From Plantactinospora endophytica (GTDB taxonomy: Bacteria; Actinomycetota; Actinomycetes; Mycobacteriales; Micromonosporaceae): 64,000 nucleotides of DNA. The notes under the pieces were generated by a model. The model did not search any database. It had not been told where the DNA came from and saw nothing but the letters and a program-made list of their open reading frames with translations. Both the position numbers and the translations under genes were made by a program. Below are positions 25,314-33,223 of this stretch, piece after piece. Each line of letters begins with the position of its first letter. Position 1 is the stretch's first letter. The DNA lies in NCBI RefSeq assembly GCF_016862915.1, contig NZ_BONW01000019.1:62001-126000 (forward strand), written 5' to 3'.

Positions 25314-26480
25314 GTGCGTCCAATCCGACGTGGTGACCGGGGACGTGCGGTCACCGAGATCCGAGCCGTCCTGGTCGGCCTGAGCCTGCTGCCTGCCGGC
25401 GGGCCGCCCGGCGCGGACGAGTTCGAGGCGGAGACCGAGCGTGCGGTACGCGCCTTCCAGCAGGACCGTGGGCTCAACGTCGACGGTCAGGTCGGCCCGG
25501 AGACCTGGCGGGCACTTGACGCCGCCCGCTGGCGCCTCGGCGCCCGTACCCTCTACCAGTCGATCCCCGACCCGCTGATCGGCGAGGACGTCCGTACCCT
25601 CCAGGAGCGCCTGCTGGAGATGGGCTACGACGTCGGCCGCGCCGACGGCGTGTACGGCGCCCGCACGGCCCGCGCCGTCGCCCAGTTCCAGCGCGAGGTC
25701 GGGCTGGCCCCGGACGGCGCCTGCGGCCCGCAGACCATGAACGCACTGCGCCGACTGGGCCGGAAGGTGGTCGGCGGCCGGCCGACACTGCTGCGCGAGT
25801 CCGACGCGTTCCGGCAGTCCGGCCCGAACCTGGTCGGCAAGGTCATCGTAATCGACCCGGGCCACGACCCGTTCGACCCGGGGTTCGTGGTGCAGGACGG
25901 CACGATGCGGTGGACCGAGGCGGACCTCGCCTACGACCTCGCCGCCCGGCTGGAGGGCCGGCTCGCCGCCGCCGGCATGCGGGTGCACCTCACCCGAGGT
26001 CCGGCGCCCGCCGCGCCGCTGTCCGACCTCACCCGGGCCGACCTGGCCAACGAACTCGGCGGCGACCTGCTCATCTCGCTGCACATCGACGGGCACGCCA
26101 ACCCGGAGGCGGACGGGGTGGCCACCTACCACTACGGCACCGCCAACGGGGTGACCTCCAGCGTCGGCGAGCGGCTGGCCGGGCTCGTCCAGCGGGAGAT
26201 CGTGGTCCGGACCGGGCTGCGCAACTGCCACACCCACGCGAAGACGTGGGAGCTGCTCAGGCTGACCCGGATGCCGGCGGTCCGGGTCGACGTCGGTTAC
26301 CTCACCTCGCCGACCGATCGGGCACGGCTGGTCGACGCCCGGTTCCGGGACCGGGTCGTGGACGCCGTCGTCGCCGCCGTGCAGCGGATGTACTTCCCCG
26401 TCGAGGAGGACGTGCCGACCGGCTCCATCGACGTCAGCGAGCTGCGCGCCGTCGTCGCGGCCGGCGCCGCCCTGGACTGA
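25314..26480 (+). CDS. cwlM: CwlM-like peptidoglycan amidase-fold protein
   Basis: A 388-residue protein with two peptidoglycan-binding domains (about residues 8-70 and 88-150) and an amidase_3 domain (about 178-370). Zn ligands are visible in IDPGHDPF, MRWTEADLAYDLA and ISLHIDGHAN, but the usual catalytic Glu in the VEtGF-type motif is Asp here (VRVDVGYLTS, about residue 326). There is no signal peptide. Mycobacterial CwlM, in the same trxA-adjacent position, is a cytoplasmic PknB substrate that activates MurA; that regulatory role is more likely than wall hydrolysis. GTG 25314 is supported by GGGAGG 6 bases upstream. Confidence 0.88.
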   Translation: MRPIRRGDRGRAVTEIRAVLVGLSLLPAGGPPGADEFEAETERAVRAFQQDRGLNVDGQVGPETWRALDAARWRLGARTLYQSIPDPLIGEDVRTLQERLLEMGYDVGRADGVYGARTARAVAQFQREVGLAPDGACGPQTMNALRRLGRKVVGGRPTLLRESDAFRQSGPNLVGKVIVIDPGHDPFDPGFVVQDGTMRWTEADLAYDLAARLEGRLAAAGMRVHLTRGPAPAAPLSDLTRADLANELGGDLLISLHIDGHANPEADGVATYHYGTANGVTSSVGERLAGLVQREIVVRTGLRNCHTHAKTWELLRLTRMPAVRVDVGYLTSPTDRARLVDARFRDRVVDAVVAAVQRMYFPVEEDVPTGSIDVSELRAVVAAGAALD

Positions 26481-26519
26481 CCCGGCCCGATCACGGCCTG
26501 AGCCGCCCCGGTCGCCGGA

Positions 26520-27185
26520 TCAGCCGGCGGTCGAGGTCGAGCGGGTGGCCGGGCGTACCGGCCGGAGCAGCCCCTCCGGGCTCATCGAGCCGAGCAGCTT
26601 CTCCAACGCGTACTCGACGTCGGACTTCCAGGACAACGCGGTACGCAACTCCAGCCGCAGGCGCGGAAAACGCGGATGCGGACGTACGGTCTTGAAGCCG
26701 ACGGAGAGGAAGTAGTCGGCCGGGGCGACGCAGCCGCCGGCACCCTCCCCGGCGTCGCCGAACTTCGCGTCGCCGAACGCCTCGATCGCCTTGATCCCCC
26801 GCTTCGTCAGGTCCCGGGCCACGCCCTGGACCAGCATCCGGCCCAGCCCGCCACCGGCGAAGGCGGTGACGATGTGTGCCGTCGTGAGCAGCGCGGCGTC
26901 GGCCGAGACCGGCGAGGTGGGAAACGCCATCGACCGGGGAACGTAGGCCGGCGGGGCATACATGACGAATCCAGCGGGCATACCGTCCACGTATGCCAGC
27001 TTTCCGCAGGAGCCCCACTCCAGCAGCGTCTGCGAGACCCAGGCTTCCTTCTCCAGGCCGGGATCGCCGGCCTCGCGGGCGCGTTCGGCCGCCACCGGAT
27101 CCAGCTCCCAGTAGACGCACTGGCGGCACGGCCGGGGCAGGTCTTCGAGAGTGTCGAGGGTCAGACTGACCAGACGTCGCGACAT
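26520..27185 (-). CDS. GNAT-family N-acetyltransferase
   Basis: A 221-residue protein matching the origin-proximal GNAT gene next to cwlM in actinobacteria (Rv3916c position). The acetyl-CoA loop is in AFAGGGLGRMLVQGVARDL, followed by IKAIEAFGDAKFG. An N-terminal CRQCVYWEL motif could bind metal. The substrate is unknown. ATG 27185 is preferred because GGGGA lies about 8 bases upstream; the frame is open to 27281. It is convergent with cwlM, 39 bases apart. Confidence 0.85.
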   Translation of the reverse strand: MSRRLVSLTLDTLEDLPRPCRQCVYWELDPVAAERAREAGDPGLEKEAWVSQTLLEWGSCGKLAYVDGMPAGFVMYAPPAYVPRSMAFPTSPVSADAALLTTAHIVTAFAGGGLGRMLVQGVARDLTKRGIKAIEAFGDAKFGDAGEGAGGCVAPADYFLSVGFKTVRPHPRFPRLRLELRTALSWKSDVEYALEKLLGSMSPEGLLRPVRPATRSTSTAG

Positions 27186-27655
27186 CGGCGCATCCCCAAA
27201 AATCATCCCGGAGGTCCAAAGACCGCAAATATCACCATCTCCGGTCCCTACCCCCAACGAGCGATCGTACGCCGTTACCACCCGCCTCGGGAGAGGACAG
27301 CTCGACTACGCACCGTTGCGCCCGGTCAGCCGACGCTCGGCCAGGTCAACCGGTCCGACATGTGGACCGCCCGCTGGGCGGACGCCCGGACGGCGTGAGC
27401 CGGATTACGATCGAGCGACGAGCGCCGACCGGCGGAGTTGCCGGCCGACCCCCGCCGACCCGCCCGCACAGCGGAGCACCAGCGGACCGGGTGGAGCGTG
27501 GGGCGCGGCGTTCCAGGCGCCGAGGGTGCCCGGGCGGATCAGGTCGACCTGTTCGGGGAACCCACGTGCCGGGGACCGACGCGCCGGGGACAGCGTTCGG
27601 TGCGGAGTCCCGAGCCATCAGGACGGCGGCACGACGAGCGTGGCGGGAGGCGGCA
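27186..27655 (+). other. gap between GNAT and aminotransferase genes, no clear gene
   Basis: About 470 bases containing the divergent promoters. Several GC-rich frames are open here but have no start with a ribosome site and no family features. Nothing else was recognised. Confidence 0.4.
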
Positions 27656-27735
27656 TGACCTGGCAGAACGCGGGTGTCAGCGGCCCGGTCGCGGCGGTCG
27701 TGACGACGGAGGAGCACAGCGAGGAGGCGGCATGA
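27656..27735 (+). CDS. possible 25-residue leader peptide before the aminotransferase
   Basis: ATG 27656 follows GGGAGGCGGC and opens a short frame (MTWQNAGVSGPVAAVV...) whose TGA overlaps the aminotransferase ATG in the ATGA arrangement. The start context GGAGGCGGCATGACC occurs twice, at this ORF and at the aminotransferase itself. It could couple translation or be chance; there is no homology evidence. Confidence 0.3.
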
Positions 27736-29045
27736 CCGGCACGACGCTGGACGACTACACGGACCGCTACGCCCGGCGGGTACGCGGCATGACGGCATCG
27801 GAGATCCGAGCTCTCTTCGCCGTCGCCAGCCGTCCGGAGGTCGTCTCGTTGGCCGGTGGCGCACCCTACATCGCCGCGTTGCCGCTGGACGCCGTCGGCG
27901 AGATGCTCAACAAGCTCGCCGCCGACCAGGGCGCGACCACCCTCCAGTACGGCATCGGTCAGGGCACGCTCGAACTGCGGGAACGGATCTGCGAGGTGAT
28001 GGCGCTCTCCGGCATCGACGTCGGCTGCGGCGCCTCCCCGGAGGACGTGGTGGTGACGGTCGGCGGCCAGCAGGCGCTGGACCTGATCGCCCGGCTCTTC
28101 CTCGACCCCGGCGACGTGGTACTGGCCGAGGGGCCCACCTACGTCGGCGCGCTCGGCGTCTTCCAGAGTGCCCAGGCCCAGGTCGTGCACGTGCCGATGG
28201 ACGCCGACGGGTTGATCCCCGAGGCGCTGGAACTGGCCATCGCCGAGGTCGCCCGCTCCGGGCGCCGGGCGAAGTTCCTCTACACGATTCCGACATTCCA
28301 GAACCCGGCCGGCGTGACGCTGACCGAGGAACGCCGGGAGCGGGTGCTGGACATCTGTGAGCGGGCCGGCCTGCTGGTGGTCGAGGACGACCCGTACGGC
28401 CAGCTCGGTTTCGACTGTGAGGCTCCGGCGCCGCTGCGGGCCCGCCGCCGGGACGGCGTGTTCTACCTGAGCACCTTCTCCAAGACGTTCGCACCCGGGC
28501 TCCGGGTCGGCTGGATCCTGGCCCCGCACGCCGTACGCGACAAGCTGGTGATCGCCAGCGAGGCGCAGATCCTCTGCCCGAGCGCCTTCGCCCAGGCGGC
28601 CGTCACCACCTACCTGTCGACGATGCCCTGGCGGCAGCAGCTCAAGATCTACCGCGAGGTCTACCGGGAGCGCCGGGACGCCCTGCTCGACGCGCTGGCC
28701 GACTACATGCCGGCCGGCACGAGCTGGACCGAGCCCGGTGGCGGCCTCTTCGTCTGGGCCACGCTGCCGGACGGGCTGGACGCCAAGGCGATGATGCCGC
28801 GCGCCATCGCCGCCCGGGTGGCCTACGTACCCGGCACCGGCTTCTACGCCGACGGCACCGGCACCGGCAACATGCGGCTCAACTTCTCCTTCCCGCCGCC
28901 GGAGCGGATCCGCGAGGGGGTGCGCCGGCTGGCAACCGTCATGGAGCAGGAGACCGCCATGCGGGAGGTCTTCGGCACCGTGGGCAGCCCCTCCCGCCGT
29001 CGTGGGCAGGCCGGCGCGGACGTGCCAGGTCCCGACTTGGCATGA
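27732..29045 (+). CDS. PLP-dependent aminotransferase, class I/II (2-aminoadipate type)
   Basis: A 437-residue fold-type I aminotransferase. Motifs include VSLAGGAPY, QYGIGQGTLELRERI, VTVGGQQALDLIARLFLDPGD, IPTFQNPAGVTL, VEDDPYGQLGF (PLP Asp) and the Schiff-base lysine in LSTFSKTFAPGLRVGW. It resembles LysN/ARO8-like enzymes and the catalytic part of MocR regulators but lacks the HTH domain. The substrate may be an aromatic or long-chain amino acid. ATG 27732 has GAGGAGGC upstream. Its stop overlaps the ligase gene start (ATGA). Confidence 0.9.
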   Translation: MTGTTLDDYTDRYARRVRGMTASEIRALFAVASRPEVVSLAGGAPYIAALPLDAVGEMLNKLAADQGATTLQYGIGQGTLELRERICEVMALSGIDVGCGASPEDVVVTVGGQQALDLIARLFLDPGDVVLAEGPTYVGALGVFQSAQAQVVHVPMDADGLIPEALELAIAEVARSGRRAKFLYTIPTFQNPAGVTLTEERRERVLDICERAGLLVVEDDPYGQLGFDCEAPAPLRARRRDGVFYLSTFSKTFAPGLRVGWILAPHAVRDKLVIASEAQILCPSAFAQAAVTTYLSTMPWRQQLKIYREVYRERRDALLDALADYMPAGTSWTEPGGGLFVWATLPDGLDAKAMMPRAIAARVAYVPGTGFYADGTGTGNMRLNFSFPPPERIREGVRRLATVMEQETAMREVFGTVGSPSRRRGQAGADVPGPDLA

Positions 29046-30085
29046 TCTCCGGCATGGGTACGCACTCAGCCGACGATCCGCTCCAGGCCGCCGAATGGCC
29101 TGACCTCGTACCACGGGAGGCCACGGCGGACCTGCGCGTCCTGGTGCTCGCCGGCGGGCTGTCGTACGAGCGGGACGTGTCGTTGAAGTCCGGCCGACGG
29201 GTGCTCGACGCACTCCGCTCGGTCGGTGTGGAGGCGGAACTCCGGGACGCGGACGTCTCGCTGCTGCCGGTGCTCCGGGACGATCCGCCGGACGCGGTGG
29301 TGATCGCCCTGCACGGGTCGACCGGTGAGGACGGCTCGCTGCGCGGCGTACTCGACATCTGCGACGTGCCGTACGTCGGCTGTGACGCCAGGTCGTCCCG
29401 GCTCGCCTGGGACAAGCCGTCGGCGAAGGCGGTACTCCGCGAGGACGGCATCCCCACCCCGGACTGGGTGGCACTGCCGCACGACCGGTTCTCCGAACTC
29501 GGCGCGGTGGCGGTGCTCGACCGGATCGTCGACCGGCTGGGACTGCCACTCATGATCAAGCCGGCCCAGGGCGGATCGGGTCTCGGCGCCGCCGTGGTCC
29601 GGGACCCCGGAGCACTGCCGGCAGCGATGGTCGGCTGTTTCGCGTACGACTCGACGGCGCTCGTCGAGCGCTTCGTACCCGGAATGGACGTCGCGGTCTC
29701 CGTCGTCGACCTGGGCGACGGTCCGCGCGCCCTGCCCGCCGTCGAGATCGTGCCCCGCAACGGCGTCTACGACTACGCCGCCCGCTACACCGCCGGACTC
29801 ACCACCTGGCACGCACCGGCCCGGCTCTCCGCCACCGCGGCGGCCCGGGTGGCGGAGACCGCCCTCGCCGCCCACACGGCGCTCGGGTTGCGGGACCTGT
29901 CCCGGGTGGACCTGATCGTCGACGAGTCCGACCAGCCGCACGTGCTGGAGGTGAACGTGTCGCCGGGGATGACCGAGACCTCGCTGCTGCCGCTCGCCGT
30001 CAACGCCGCCGGCCTCGACTTCGGCGAACTGCTGCGTACCCTGGTCGCCCGCGCGTCCCGACGCCGGACCCTCGGCCAACCCTGA
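29042..30085 (+). CDS. D-alanine--D-alanine ligase-like ATP-grasp protein
   Basis: A 347-residue ATP-grasp ligase. The N-terminal LAGGLSYERDVSLKSG, the central HGSTGEDGSLRGVLD, the ATP-binding MIKPAQGGSGLGA and the metal/ligand region VLEVNVSPGMTETS match the Ddl family, although Ddl usually has EVNTLPG. It may be a second Ddl or a ligase for another dipeptide. Translationally coupled to the aminotransferase, which hints that one makes a substrate of the other; this is inference. The main ddl is probably elsewhere. Confidence 0.85.
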   Translation: MISGMGTHSADDPLQAAEWPDLVPREATADLRVLVLAGGLSYERDVSLKSGRRVLDALRSVGVEAELRDADVSLLPVLRDDPPDAVVIALHGSTGEDGSLRGVLDICDVPYVGCDARSSRLAWDKPSAKAVLREDGIPTPDWVALPHDRFSELGAVAVLDRIVDRLGLPLMIKPAQGGSGLGAAVVRDPGALPAAMVGCFAYDSTALVERFVPGMDVAVSVVDLGDGPRALPAVEIVPRNGVYDYAARYTAGLTTWHAPARLSATAAARVAETALAAHTALGLRDLSRVDLIVDESDQPHVLEVNVSPGMTETSLLPLAVNAAGLDFGELLRTLVARASRRRTLGQP

Positions 30086-30185
30086 CCGCCACCGCCACCG
30101 GGTCGATCGTCGCCCGCCTGTCGTCGCCTGCCTGCGTTGCCGGGCGGTCGTTGGCCGCCCGGTGTTGCCTGCCCTCGTTGCTGGC

Positions 30186-30221
30186 GGTCGTTGCTGGGCG
30201 GTCGTTGCTGGGCGGTCGTTG
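30186..30221 (+). repeat. 14-bp tandem repeat, 2.6 copies
   Basis: GGTCGTTGCTGGGC at 30186-30199 and 30200-30213, then GGTCGTTG to 30221. It lies between the convergent ligase and HIT-like genes, ending at the HIT-like stop. Related CGTTG elements occur just upstream (30122-30190). Confidence 0.8.
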
Positions 30222-31130
30222 TCAGAAGGCGCGGGTGGCCGGGTCGCCGTGTGATTCGCGGCCTGCGGCCGGACCGGAATCCTTTGCCGGGGCTGCCGAC
30301 TCCGTTCCCGTCGACTCCGCCCTGCCCTCCGCCCTGCCCTCCGCTGCGGGCGACGACGCCGGAGCCTGAGTCGACGCGGACGCCTGAGCCGGAGGCATTG
30401 CCTGAGCCGGGATCGCTGCCGGTGCCGGTGCGGACGCGGGTGTCGCAGCCGGCGCGGCGGCTGGATCGGACGGACTCGCCGGGGAGGCGTCGGCCAACGG
30501 TACGCCGGCCGACTGCTCCGCGCTGAGTTGCTGAGCCAGGCTCGACGGTGCCTGCCACTGGATGCGGGGCGGCTCCGCCAGCGGGCGTCCACCGAACTCG
30601 GCGAGCCAGGCCGCCACCATTGCCAGATTCTCCCGCCACTGTGACTCGGGAATCGGCGGCAGGATGTCGTCCCACAGGGACAGGAAGGTGCCCCGCAACT
30701 GGAGCCGCCCGTACGGCCGCGCCAGGAACCACAGGTGCAGGTGTGCGGCGCCGTCACCCCAGCGGTTCACGTGCACCCGGGCCACCCCGTCGAGGGACCG
30801 TACGGCCCGCTCCAGCCGTACCGTCATCACCCCGAGTTCGGCGGCGAGCAGATTGGGCAGGTCGCCCAGGTCCAGATGCGAGCGCGATTCGAGGATCAGC
30901 ACCATCGGCAGTCCGGTCGGCCGGTCCATGGCGCGCACCCGCCAGCGTTCACTGACCCAGATGTACGCGTCGTCGGGAGCATTGCAGGAGTGGCACTCGC
31001 CGGAACCCTCGCCCTTGCGCAGCGGCTCGACCGCTACGGGCTCGTCGAGTTGCTTGACCCGGAACTCGCCCTCGAAGGGGAACGAAGGCCACCTGGTGAA
31101 GTCTGGTACAGCGGGAGGGGTGTGGGGCAC
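30222..31130 (-). CDS. HIT-like domain protein with Ala/Pro/Ser-rich tail
   Basis: A 302-residue protein. Residues 1-190 form a HIT-like fold, with the active-site-like block VNRWGDGAAHLHLWFLARP giving the HxH pattern. An N-terminal ECHSCNAPDD motif looks like a metal-binding CxxC. Residues about 200-302 are disordered, rich in Ala, Pro, Ser and Glu. HIT proteins hydrolyse or transfer nucleotide phosphates; this substrate is unknown. Its upstream region carries DnaA boxes and a parS site. Confidence 0.75.
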   Translation of the reverse strand: MPHTPPAVPDFTRWPSFPFEGEFRVKQLDEPVAVEPLRKGEGSGECHSCNAPDDAYIWVSERWRVRAMDRPTGLPMVLILESRSHLDLGDLPNLLAAELGVMTVRLERAVRSLDGVARVHVNRWGDGAAHLHLWFLARPYGRLQLRGTFLSLWDDILPPIPESQWRENLAMVAAWLAEFGGRPLAEPPRIQWQAPSSLAQQLSAEQSAGVPLADASPASPSDPAAAPAATPASAPAPAAIPAQAMPPAQASASTQAPASSPAAEGRAEGRAESTGTESAAPAKDSGPAAGRESHGDPATRAF

Positions 31131-31352
31131 GACGCTGACCCTAACCGAGTTCGGGACCGCTGTCCCTACCCTGTTTTGGCCGTCGATCGGCGAGATCAGG
31201 GCAAGCCGTTCGGCCAGCCACAGCCGTCCAGCACCGACGGACCGCCGGTGCCGGAATCCTCGGGCGAAGCGGCACCGAAGGCGGTACGCGGCTCCTCCGT
31301 GCCGAGCCTCTGCCGGGCCTCTACCGGTCTTCGTTCCACTTCCGACACGCGG

Positions 31353-31532
31353 TTATCCACACCCCGGCCAACGATCGCCAATCCTGGCCAAACGATCGGA
31401 GCCGCCGCCCGCACGACGCCAGACGCCGTTCCCCGGGGCTCGTTTGCACTCCGTCATCCACAGGCCCACACCTCGTTCCACGCGCTGTTTCACGTGAAAC
31501 GAGGGGTACCTGTGGACAACTCCTGTGGATTA
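31353..31532. promoter_or_regulatory. cluster of DnaA boxes near parS
   Basis: TTATCCACA (31353-31361, perfect), TCATCCACA (31454-31462), TGTGGACAA (31511-31519, reverse of TTGTCCACA, the usual actinobacterial box) and TGTGGATTA (31524-31532). A weaker TCGTCCACA follows at 31645-31653. They flank the parS at 31486. Confidence 0.6.
31486..31501. promoter_or_regulatory. parS: parS site 1
   Basis: TGTTTCACGTGAAACG, 15 of 16 bases of the ParB-binding consensus TGTTTCACGTGAAACA. Located between parB and the HIT-like gene. Confidence 0.93.
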
Positions 31533-32027
31533 CCTCTCGCCACTCCGCGACCCGTCTCTGTCAACCGAGTAGGCGGGACGCAGGGCCACCACCGGCACCC
31601 GCGCGACTGTTCGGTCCGCGCCCCGGATGCGCCGAAGATCCTCGTCGTCCACAGGCACCGACGACCGGTCCGACACCACAGTCGATCCGACGCGGTCCCG
31701 GCGACCCGACCACCCCGCGAACCGCGCCGGAGTCCAGGCACCCACCCGACCGGCGCGGCCCCGGCGGCGGGTCCTGGTCGAAGGCCACTCGGAGAAGCGT
31801 CTGAGATCGCCCCTGGCGCGACAATCGATCGTCGCCGGCCCCGGCTCAGGGTCGAGCTGATTCGCCGGGCTGTCGGCCTCTAGGCGGCCCGCGTCGCTCG
31901 GCGAGCAAACTCGCCCCCAGCCCCTGACCCGATCGACGCCCGGCGCCAACCGATCCGAAGGAAGGATGACGAGCAGTGGGCGCCCGGGTGTACGCCCGAT
32001 TGCTTGCAGCCCTCACCGACCCTCGCT

Positions 32028-32043
32028 GGTTTCACGTGAAACA
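32028..32043. promoter_or_regulatory. parS: parS site 2
   Basis: GGTTTCACGTGAAACA, 15 of 16 bases of the consensus, 122 bases past the parB stop codon. Confidence 0.93.
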
Positions 32044-32164
32044 AGCGGGTCGATCCGCCACCCGGATACGTCAATGGCCACTTCCCCGATCCATCCGGGG
32101 CCGTGGCCATTGCGCGGTGTCGAGATCGCCGACCGCCGTACCGAACGGCAGGCGCGATCGGAGG

Positions 32165-33196
32165 TCAGTCCAACTCGTCGGGCTCGTCTTCCCCACCCGT
32201 CATGCCGATGAGACCGACGATCCGCTCAAGGTCGTCGACGGTGGCGAACTCGATAGTGATCTTCCCCTTGTTACGGCCGATGTCGACCTTGACCCGGGTG
32301 TCGAACCGATCCGACAGCCGGTCCGCAAGGTCGGTCAGCCCAGGGGCGTGCACCTTGGCACGCCGCGCCGCCGGGCTGGGACGGCTGGGGGAGATCTCGG
32401 CCAGCTTCACGACCTCCTCCGTGGCCCGTACGGACAACCCCTCGGCCACGATGCGGCGGGCGAGTTCCTCCTGGGCGGCCGGATCCTCCAGGCTGAGCAA
32501 CGCCCGGGCGTGCCCGGCGGAGAGCACTCCGGCGGCCACCCGCTTCTGTACCTCGGGCGGCAGGTTCAGCAGCCGGATCGTGTTCGAGATCTGCGGGCGG
32601 CTCCGACCGATCCGCCGGGCCAGTTCCTCGTGCGTGGCCCCGAACTCTTCCAGGAGTTGCTGGTACGCCGCCGCCTCTTCGAGCGGGTTGAGGTTGGCCC
32701 GGTGGATGTTCTCCAGCAGCGCGTCCCGGAGCATCGCGTCGTCCCGGGTCTCCCGGACGATCGCCGGAATCGCCTCCCTGCCGACCGCCTGGGCGGCCCG
32801 CCAGCGTCGTTCGCCCATGACGAGCTCGTACTGGTCGCCGGGAAGCTGGCGTACCACGATCGGCTGGAGGAACCCGACCTCCTGGATCGAGAGCTTGAGT
32901 TCCTCCAGGGCGTCCTCGTCGAAGACCTGCCGTGGCTGCTTCGGGTTGGGCACGATCGCGTCGAGCGGGATCTCGGCGAACCGAGCACCGGGAACGGGCG
33001 CCAGTTCCGGCTCGGGCGGTTGCACCGGAGCGGGGGGCGTGGACGCCGGCCAGGACTCGGCGGGCAGCGTCGACGTGGCGGCCTCCGTACGTCCGGCCGG
33101 AGGCTCCGCCGTCACCACCCCGGCGGCTGGTTCCGCTGTGGTCGGAATCAGCGCGCCCAGTCCCCGACCCAGCCCGCCCCGCGGACGGTTCTTCAT
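32165..33196 (-). CDS. parB: chromosome-partitioning protein ParB
   Basis: Binds parS as a CTP-dependent sliding clamp and loads condensin near the origin. The 343-residue protein opens with [17 protein letters not shown] (ParA-interacting tail), has the CTP-binding box [10 protein letters not shown] and the HTH ([24 protein letters not shown]), and a C-terminal dimerisation domain ending in GLIGMTGG. Residues 20-75 are a Pro/Ala-rich linker. It lies 28 bases after parA on the same strand, and four parS sites lie within 2.5 kb. Confidence 0.97.
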   Translation of the reverse strand: MKNRPRGGLGRGLGALIPTTAEPAAGVVTAEPPAGRTEAATSTLPAESWPASTPPAPVQPPEPELAPVPGARFAEIPLDAIVPNPKQPRQVFDEDALEELKLSIQEVGFLQPIVVRQLPGDQYELVMGERRWRAAQAVGREAIPAIVRETRDDAMLRDALLENIHRANLNPLEEAAAYQQLLEEFGATHEELARRIGRSRPQISNTIRLLNLPPEVQKRVAAGVLSAGHARALLSLEDPAAQEELARRIVAEGLSVRATEEVVKLAEISPSRPSPAARRAKVHAPGLTDLADRLSDRFDTRVKVDIGRNKGKITIEFATVDDLERIVGLIGMTGGEDEPDELD

Positions 33197-33223
33197 GCCA
33201 CGCCTCCCGACGCCTCAACCGAG

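Larger units (their letters stand above)
31131..32164. other. parB-HIT intergenic region with parS and DnaA boxes, no gene
   Basis: A 1034-base region with no convincing coding frame. It contains two parS sites, one perfect and several near-consensus DnaA boxes, and a CTCGCCCCC-type GC-rich stretch near the parB stop. It is probably a centromere-like element and the promoter region of the HIT-like gene. Confidence 0.6.

Noticed and set aside
30122-30221. Short direct repeats considered as a CRISPR-like array
   Set aside because: The repeats are 14 bp, adjacent and without spacers; no cas genes are present.
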